From: Nitrospinae bacterium CG11_big_fil_rev_8_21_14_0_20_45_15
Lineage (GTDB): Bacteria; Nitrospinota; Nitrospinia; Nitrospinales; VA-1
DNA: 57,515 bases
Reading direction: 5' to 3'
NCBI GenBank assembly: GCA_002787235.1
Contig: PCWG01000015.1
Location: forward strand, 216,437 to 273,951
The position numbers were made by a program, and so were the translations under genes. The notes under the pieces were generated by a model. That model searched no databases. It worked only from the letters and a program-made list of their open reading frames with translations, and was not told the origin of the DNA. Below are positions 51,765 through 57,515 of this stretch, piece after piece. Within the stretch, counting starts at the first letter, position 1; each line of letters begins with the position of its first letter.

Positions 51765-52283
51765 TCAAGTACCCGGTTTTCTACCTACTGATTCGCCCGG
51801 TTTGATACCTGCAATTTTTAATAGCATCTCACCTTCAGCCATAGTGAAATGTTGCTTGCAGGAAGGAGTATTTCTTGGGAGGATAGGTTCAACGTCAATG
51901 CCCCGCATCATAGTTGGGAGTGACATCGCAGTCTTAATACCCAGAGCCGACAAACGCGCTACGATATCGCCCGCCAAACAATTTGCCAATTCAGCAACAA
52001 CGCCCCCCATATCTTCACAGTCATAGGGAATTTCAATACCTACAAATTTGAGTGCAATTTTCTCAGCTGAAGACCTGGGTAAAGTCAACATCAACAACCA
52101 GGTTATATCACCAGTAAATGAGATCGTGCCAACCACGCCTTCGCCTACTTTTTTAGAGTCGTCGCTACCGTCAAAACTGGGTTCTTCACCCATAATCATA
52201 TTGAACACCGAAGCGACAGAGTCCTTGACGCAATCTGAAAGCTCTTCAGGTATAACACCATCCTTCATCTGCAGATCGACCAT
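51765..52283 (-). CDS. CheX-like chemotaxis phosphatase
   Basis: 172 residues with the CheC/CheX fold. The E-x2-N phosphatase signature is ELANCLAGD (Glu98, Asn101). Around it are VVGTISFTGDITWLLMLTLP and AEKIALKFVG. Such proteins dephosphorylate CheY. AAGGAGG lies just before the ATG. It converges on cheB, which ends 17 bases away. CheX usually works as a dimer; the partner CheY could be the one encoded at 52748. Confidence 0.85.
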   Translation of the reverse strand: MVDLQMKDGVIPEELSDCVKDSVASVFNMIMGEEPSFDGSDDSKKVGEGVVGTISFTGDITWLLMLTLPRSSAEKIALKFVGIEIPYDCEDMGGVVAELANCLAGDIVARLSALGIKTAMSLPTMMRGIDVEPILPRNTPSCKQHFTMAEGEMLLKIAGIKPGESVGRKPGT

Positions 52284-52747
52284 ACTCCTCCTTTGGTCTA
52301 CAGGGTAAATTCAAAATATAATGAGCATCTCTCACTTAAAAAAAATATGCAGAAAACCCTAACGAAAAAATAAGGCAAGTCCGCATAATTCCAAAACTCA
52401 TTAAATCTTAAAGTAGCAAATGTTGCTCCCCTGAAAACTCAATCAGCTGTTAATCAAACTCCACATAATGTATGTAAAAACAATTATATAGCTTTTAAAT
52501 AAAAAGGTCAATCCAAACTGAGTATTTTTTTAACAATTTGATGAAGGAAAGATAAATATTTAAAACAGCACAAACGGTTCTGAAGCTAAACTGGGTATTC
52601 CAAAAAAATAGGGTCGGTTTAAAAATCCAGAATATTTAAATCAGAAAAAGCTTGAGGGCTTGAGGGTGTGAATTGGTCATTCAGATAATAAAATAACCTA
52701 TAAGGGGAACGGGGAGAGTCAAAACCCTCCCCGTAAATCGTAACATG
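52284..52747. other. Intergenic region between cheX-like and cheY
   Basis: About 460 bases, A+T-rich. Apart from the hairpin at 52709-52734, which is near the cheY end, I see no ORF or RNA gene. Confidence 0.5.
52709..52734 (-). terminator. Hairpin after cheY
   Basis: ACGGGGAG (52709-52716) pairs with CTCCCCGT (52727-52734), a perfect eight-base-pair stem about 15 bases past the cheY stop. Only a weak T-rich stretch follows on the minus strand. Confidence 0.55.
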
Positions 52748-53134
52748 TCATTTAAAAATAGCAGACACTTTTTCATCCAATTGATTCGCGTTGAAAGGCT
52801 TCACAATGTATTGATTAACACCTGCCTTCACCGCTTCCATAATTTTTTCTTTATCCGCTTCCGAAGTTACCATAATGAAGTTGACTTTCTTAATCGCATC
52901 GCTACCACCGCGAACGGCTTTCAGAAACTCAATGCCCGTCATCTTCGGCATATTCCAATCCGAAACCACTAAATCGACAGGGTTTTCCTGAAGTTTCTTT
53001 AAACCCATCGCCCCATCTTCGGCATCCGAAATATTTCCAGGGGTGAAACCAAGTTGTTTCAAAGTATTTTTAATAATTTGGCGCATTACTGCGGAATCGT
53101 CAACAACCAGAACCTTTAAACTATCGTATGCCAT
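52748..53134 (-). CDS. cheY: CheY-type response regulator
   Basis: 128 residues from the ATG at 53134, chosen because AAGGG lies six bases before it. A stand-alone receiver: VVDDSAVMRQI (Asp12/Asp13), phospho-acceptor Asp59 in VVSDWNMPKMTG, Thr in IMVTSEA, and Lys in YIVKPFN. The WNMPKMTGIEFLKAVR form is typical of single-domain CheY. It is close to cheB and the cheX-like gene, which supports a chemotaxis or motility role. Confidence 0.93.
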   Translation of the reverse strand: MAYDSLKVLVVDDSAVMRQIIKNTLKQLGFTPGNISDAEDGAMGLKKLQENPVDLVVSDWNMPKMTGIEFLKAVRGGSDAIKKVNFIMVTSEADKEKIMEAVKAGVNQYIVKPFNANQLDEKVSAIFK

Positions 53135-53140
53135 ACGCAA

Positions 53141-53443
53141 CCCTTCCCAAAGAAAATCAAAAAAGTTTGCAGTCTAAATCTACCGACTGTTGAAGGAGAG
53201 CAACACTCTCAAGCCCCCGTCCCCTTCCCACTGGACTGATACAAAATCATACCTGAATCTACAGAAATTAAGCACACAATGCAAACTAATTAAACAAGCC
53301 CCAGTAGACCATTTCCTAAGAAAAACTACGTCACAACCCTACAAAATATCTATACAATCTTTGTAGTATATTGTAATTAAATACTTAAAGTGATCGTATC
53401 GTTCCATCGAACAAGAGCATAAAAAATATTTCAGCCCTCTAAT
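53141..53443. other. Intergenic region between cheY and mqnE
   Basis: About 300 A+T-rich bases. No ORF, RNA gene or clear hairpin was recognised. It probably holds the cheY promoter on the minus strand. Confidence 0.4.
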
Positions 53444-54550
53444 TTACACTGCCAGGAAGTTAAAATCTTCGTAAAGAGTGTCCCGCTCCACAGGAACACG
53501 TCCCGATTCCCGAATCATATCGATGATCGTGTCTTTTCGAAAAATCTGATCCGTAACAGCACCTGCCGCATGAGTGATTTTTTCCTCAACCACCGTTCCA
53601 TCCATATCATCCGCACCGTAAGACAAAGCCATCTGCGCAATTTTTGGAGTGATCATGATCCAGAAAGCTTTGATGTGAGGGAAATTATCCAACATCAAAC
53701 GCGACACCGCCAAAGCCCTCAAATCCAATTGACCGGGAGTCGTGTGCAAAAAACTGAGATTCGTATTTTCAGGGTGAAATGCCAGAGGAATGAAAGTAAG
53801 AAAACCACCCGTTTCATCCTGCAATTCACGTAATCGAACCAAGTGGTCCACACGCTCTTCTGCATACTCAAGATGACCATACAACATCGTCGCGTTGCTT
53901 TTCATTCCCGCTTGATGAACTTTCCTGTGAACACTCAACCAATCCTCTGCATCGGTTTTCTCAGAACAAATTTTGCGTCGCACCCGTGTGGCAAAAATTT
54001 CAGCCCCGCCACCTGGTATCGATCCCAAACCATGATCCCTGAGCAAGCAAATTGTCTCCATCAAATCTTTTCCCGCAAGCTCGGCCAAATACTCCAGTTC
54101 AACCGCAGTGAACGCTTGAATATGCACCGCCGGAAAACGTTCCTTAAGTCCCGACAACATATCGAGATAATATTGAAAAGGCAGATCGGGATGAAGCCCA
54201 CCCACAATATGGAATTCACTGACCTTGCCACCCTGGTAATTTTCAGCGTCTTCAAAAATTGTGTCCAGAGATTTTGTATAAGCCGTCGGGTCATCTGCCT
54301 TAACACCAAACGCGCAAAACTGGCAACTGTTCACACAGACATTCGTGTGGTTGATATGACGATTGTGAATAAAGTACGTACGATCCCCATGCAAACGTTC
54401 ACGAACAATATTGGCAAGGTAACCAACCCCAAGCAAGTCCGGCGTCTTCCATAAAACAACCCCATCATCAAACGACAACCGCTCACCATTGGCCGTTTTC
54501 TCAGCAATGGAAATCAATCTTTGGTCTTCAAATTCAAAAAGCATGTTCAA
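53444..54550 (-). CDS. mqnE: Aminofutalosine synthase, radical SAM enzyme MqnE
   Basis: 368 residues. The radical SAM cluster is TNVCVNSCQFCAF (CX3CX2C). The MqnE/MqnC-type motifs HIVGGLHPDLPFQYYLDML and FIPLAFHPENTNL are present. MqnE joins 3-(1-carboxyvinyloxy)benzoate to SAM-derived adenosine in the futalosine route to menaquinone. The HIVGGLHP motif with DLPFxYYLDML favours MqnE over MqnC. It is followed upstream on the same strand by a UbiA-type prenyltransferase gene, which fits a menaquinone cluster. Confidence 0.9.
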   Translation of the reverse strand: MNMLFEFEDQRLISIAEKTANGERLSFDDGVVLWKTPDLLGVGYLANIVRERLHGDRTYFIHNRHINHTNVCVNSCQFCAFGVKADDPTAYTKSLDTIFEDAENYQGGKVSEFHIVGGLHPDLPFQYYLDMLSGLKERFPAVHIQAFTAVELEYLAELAGKDLMETICLLRDHGLGSIPGGGAEIFATRVRRKICSEKTDAEDWLSVHRKVHQAGMKSNATMLYGHLEYAEERVDHLVRLRELQDETGGFLTFIPLAFHPENTNLSFLHTTPGQLDLRALAVSRLMLDNFPHIKAFWIMITPKIAQMALSYGADDMDGTVVEEKITHAAGAVTDQIFRKDTIIDMIRESGRVPVERDTLYEDFNFLAV

Positions 54551-54703
54551 GTGCCTGAAAAAAATATTAAAAAATATTTTCCTCTGTCAATTTCCAGAAC
54601 GACAAAGAAACCAGAAAAACAAGAAACCTATCGCATTAATTTTTAAAAATCAAGCCCATAGGTATTTAAACAGACAGGTTGTTGCCAATGCCCACCCCAG
54701 ATA

Positions 54704-55597
54704 TCAAATCCATACGCAATCCGTGATCACAAGAATCATCAGTATAACGCTCAAACAACCATTGACATTAAAAAATGCCACATTGACCTTGGACAAATCA
54801 TCCGCCTTGACCAGAGAATGCTCGTAACAAAGCAAAAGAGCCGCACCTGCAACCCCTACTAAATACAACCAATCCAGCAGAGGCTCGCGCCATAAAGCCA
54901 GCAGGAACACGATCATGATCGCATGAAAGATACCTGCAAGCTTTAAAGCCTGCCCCACCCCAAACCGACGCGGAATGGAATACAAATCATTCTTTTCATC
55001 CGAGACTGCATCTTGACATGAATAAATCACATCAAAACCCGCAAGCCAAAAAACAACCGCCGCACCAAGTAATAATGACGTTAAAGAAATTTCCTGCCGC
55101 ACCGCCACCCAGGCACCCACAGGAGCCGCCGAAATAGCCAGACCCAACCAAAAGTGAGAATAACTGGTAAACCGCTTCGTTAACGAATAAAAAAATACCA
55201 GAATCAACGCAACCGGAGACAAATAAAATGCCAGCGGATTCAACATATAACTGGCAAAGACCAATAATCCCGAAGAAACGAAAAGAAAAAACCAGTACAC
55301 AACAGGAGAAACCTTTCCAGCAGGAATCGCACGCCCAAGCGTACGCGGATTCAACCCATCAAAACGGGCATCCATCAAACGATTGAACGCCATCGCCGCA
55401 TTTCTCGCGCCGAACATGGCAACCACAATCCAAAACAAAACCATCCCGTTCGGCCATCCCCCAGCCGCCAGAAAAGCACTCATCACCGCAAACGGAAGAG
55501 CAAAAACCGTGTGATGAATTTTGATATCAGCAAAAATGATCTTAAGACTGTTCCAAATATTCACAGAAAACGAAATCCTATCTAAAAAAAGAATCAC
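54704..55597 (-). CDS. UbiA-family prenyltransferase, likely MqnP of the futalosine pathway
   Basis: 297 residues with about eight membrane helices. The first Asp-rich site is FNRLMDARFDGLNPRTLGR (NRxxDxxxDxxNPRT), and the second region is SCQDAVSDEKNDLYSIPRRFG. The enzyme adds a prenyl chain to an aromatic ring. Because mqnE follows on the same strand, the menaquinone enzyme MqnP is more likely than UbiA of ubiquinone synthesis. The frame starts with GTG at 55597; a GTG 11 codons in, with a better site, is an alternative. Confidence 0.85.
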   Translation of the reverse strand: MILFLDRISFSVNIWNSLKIIFADIKIHHTVFALPFAVMSAFLAAGGWPNGMVLFWIVVAMFGARNAAMAFNRLMDARFDGLNPRTLGRAIPAGKVSPVVYWFFLFVSSGLLVFASYMLNPLAFYLSPVALILVFFYSLTKRFTSYSHFWLGLAISAAPVGAWVAVRQEISLTSLLLGAAVVFWLAGFDVIYSCQDAVSDEKNDLYSIPRRFGVGQALKLAGIFHAIMIVFLLALWREPLLDWLYLVGVAGAALLLCYEHSLVKADDLSKVNVAFFNVNGCLSVILMILVITDCVWI

Positions 55598-55815
55598 ACC
55601 CGTTACTTATATAGAAACCTTACATTAAACATTAAAAACACAAGTAAATTTATTTTCACAATCCAGATGCCCCAAAACCTAACCAGACCGCTACCTAAAA
55701 GGCAGAACAAGTCCAACCCAAAAAAACTGAAAGGATCTACAAAAACTCAAACCCCGAAAAAAAATATGCTAGAGTTTTCCATAAAAATAAAAAACCTCAA
55801 CCCACATTTTCAAAC

Positions 55816-57515
55816 ATGATCCTGTACAAACGGTTTTTAGCCTTACTACTACCACACAAAACAACGCTTCTTATAGGAAGTCTGTTTCTAGTCATAGCCT
55901 CAGGAACCAATCTAGCCGTTCCCCTGTTCATCAAACAAATGGTAGACGTCGTCATGGTGGAAAAAGACCTCAGCCACCTCAACCAGATTGCCCTGTCCAT
56001 CGCCCTGCTCTTCCTATTACAACTCGTATGCTCAACACTGCACAATTACCTTTTTGACCTGACCGAAAAGCGGATCATAGCCGATTTCAGAAAAAAAATA
56101 TTCAACCATCTGCACAATCTCTCACTCAACTTCTTTACCAAACGCAGAACAGGTGAAATCGTATCCCGAATGACCAACGACGTCACCGCCATAGAAAACC
56201 TGATAACCGATCTTCCAGCCACCCTGCTCCAGCAATCCATAAGACTTTTTGGCGGCATCATAATCATTATATATATGAACTGGAAGTTGACCTTCATGAT
56301 TCTGGCCCTGACCCCCATTCTCGTATTATTCGCAAGGACCTTCGGACGACGACTAAAGAAACTGTCCAAAGAATTTCAGGACAAACTGGCCACCGCAACC
56401 ACCATCATAGAAGAAAACATATCCTGCATACAAATCGTCAAATCCTTCGTGCGCGACACACTAGAAAGAGAACGATTTTCCAGAGCCATAGAAGACAGCT
56501 TTCAAACCGCCAAAAGTCGCGTCATCATCTCCTCATTTTTTGGCCCCACCATAGGCTTCATCGCCTTCAGCGTATCCCTCGCACTCCTGTGGTATGGAGG
56601 CCGAGCCGTCATCACAGGAGACATCAGTCCCGGCGAATTGATCGCCTTCATCCTGTACGCCACAATCATCGCCGGCCCCATGGGAAGCTTCGCCCGCCTG
56701 TATGCTCGCCTGCAAGAAGGCATCGGCTCTGGAGAACGCATCTTCGAAATACTCGACCAGCAGAGCGAAATTCAAGAACCCGCCAATCCAACCATTCTGG
56801 CAAACATAAAAGGGAATATAGAAGTCCACAAACTGCAATTCCATTACCAACCCGGACAAGAAATTCTCAAAGGACTCAATTTCAGCGTGCCCGCAGGCAA
56901 AATGACCGCCCTCGTCGGACCCAGCGGATCTGGGAAAAGCACCCTGGTAAAACTCCTGCACCGGTTTTATGACCCGACCCGAGGCCAAATACTCATCGAC
57001 AACGTCCCCCTCACCAGCCTGAAACTGGAAAACTACTGGCAGCAAATAGGCATCGTCCCCCAGGAAACCATCCTGTTTGGAGGAAGCATCGAAGACAACA
57101 TCCTCTACGCCAAACCCGGAGCCAGCCAGGAAGAAATGAAAAACGCAGCCAAAACCGCAAATGCCCACGACTTTATCCAGTCCTTTCCCAAAGGCTATCA
57201 AACCATCGTCGGCGAAAAAGGCATCCGCCTCTCAGCAGGACAAAGACAACGCATCGCCATCGCCCGCGCCATCCTCAAAAACCCACAAATCCTCATATTA
57301 GACGAAGCCACCTCCGCCCTCGACAACGAATCAGAATTATTGATCCAGGATGCACTCGACCACCTCATGCAAGGCAGAACATCCATCGTAATCGCCCACA
57401 GATTATCGACGATTCATAAGGCGGACCAGATATTAGTGTTGGATGGGGGGCGGATAGTGGAGAGTGGAGATCATGCCAAGTTGATGGAAACAAAGGGATT
57501 GTATCATCGGTTGTA
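55816..57515 (+). CDS. MsbA-like ABC exporter (membrane domain plus ATPase), truncated by the window end
   Basis: About 566 codons lie in the window and the frame runs off the 3' edge, probably only a few residues short of the end. The start ATG at 55816 begins MILYKRFLALLLPHKTTLL. Six membrane helices are followed by an ABC ATPase: Walker A in VGPSGSGKSTLVKLL, Q-loop PQETILFGGSIEDN, signature LSAGQRQRIAIARAIL, Walker B ILILDEATSALD, and H-loop IAHRLSTI. It is of the lipid-A/lipid or multidrug exporter type; the substrate is unknown. It diverges from the UbiA gene by about 220 A+T-rich bases. Confidence 0.93.
   Translation, partial: MILYKRFLALLLPHKTTLLIGSLFLVIASGTNLAVPLFIKQMVDVVMVEKDLSHLNQIALSIALLFLLQLVCSTLHNYLFDLTEKRIIADFRKKIFNHLHNLSLNFFTKRRTGEIVSRMTNDVTAIENLITDLPATLLQQSIRLFGGIIIIIYMNWKLTFMILALTPILVLFARTFGRRLKKLSKEFQDKLATATTIIEENISCIQIVKSFVRDTLERERFSRAIEDSFQTAKSRVIISSFFGPTIGFIAFSVSLALLWYGGRAVITGDISPGELIAFILYATIIAGPMGSFARLYARLQEGIGSGERIFEILDQQSEIQEPANPTILANIKGNIEVHKLQFHYQPGQEILKGLNFSVPAGKMTALVGPSGSGKSTLVKLLHRFYDPTRGQILIDNVPLTSLKLENYWQQIGIVPQETILFGGSIEDNILYAKPGASQEEMKNAAKTANAHDFIQSFPKGYQTIVGEKGIRLSAGQRQRIAIARAILKNPQILILDEATSALDNESELLIQDALDHLMQGRTSIVIAHRLSTIHKADQILVLDGGRIVESGDHAKLMETKGLYHRL

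Noticed and set aside
53843-54454. 203-codon plus-strand ORF opposite mqnE
   Set aside because: MqnE on the other strand has intact radical SAM and family motifs; this frame has none.

Overview
The window looks like chromosomal DNA of a Gram-negative bacterium, and its gene content best fits the Nitrospinota (Nitrospina-like nitrite oxidisers). The main clue is an aclBA pair for ATP-citrate lyase, the signature enzyme of the reductive TCA cycle. Its large subunit is about 900 residues, resembling the divergent (type II) form. Supporting clues are a separate citrate synthase, a futalosine-type menaquinone gene (mqnE), an MlaA-type outer-membrane lipid protein and a siroheme sulfite/nitrite reductase. 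The phylum assignment is inference; no rRNA gene lies in the window. Base composition is moderate, about 47% G+C in a sampled housekeeping stretch.

Layout. 1-1000: the 3' end of an arsC-like gene and a DyP-like protein that has lost its catalytic residues. 1-5 kb: aclBA. 5-15.7 kb: a DksA-type zinc-finger protein with a long histone-H1-like lysine-rich tail, then minus-strand housekeeping genes (secA, an M23 peptidase, a TPR protein, dnaB, rplI, a DUF2232 membrane protein, rpsR, ssb, rpsF). 15.9-21.5 kb: an accessory cassette on the plus strand. It holds a cyclic-nucleotide-binding-like protein, a collapsed epimerase remnant, a glycosyltransferase/radical-SAM-SPASM fusion, a WG-repeat/O-methyltransferase fusion and a histidine phosphatase. 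The two fusion genes are clearly richer in G+C than everything around them. 21.7-30.8 kb: a minus-strand run of pentapeptide, thioredoxin-like, MlaA, TPR, spermidine-synthase-like and SUMF1 genes. 31-40.7 kb: a histidinol-phosphatase-like gene, a probably highly expressed small exported protein, a DUF1566 protein, two transporters, citrate synthase, clpS, a DUF3108 protein, nfuA and yraN. 41-49 kb: a sulfite reductase-TusA fusion and the run yicC-gmk-hisC-mltG, then a second pentapeptide protein. 49-57.5 kb: a flavin reductase, two small proteins, cheB/cheX/cheY-like chemotaxis genes, mqnE with a UbiA prenyltransferase, and an ABC exporter cut by the window end.

Working together: aclBA and gltA give citrate cleavage and citrate synthesis, so the TCA cycle could run in either direction. 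The rpsF-ssb-rpsR-rplI-dnaB order is a classic replication/translation operon. mqnE and the UbiA enzyme belong to menaquinone synthesis. The most novel part is the 16-21.5 kb cassette: its core genes overlap at ATGA junctions, their domain fusions are unusual, and it carries signs of transfer. I read it as a small-molecule or glycan modification module of unknown product. No tRNA, rRNA, insertion sequence or CRISPR array was recognised.
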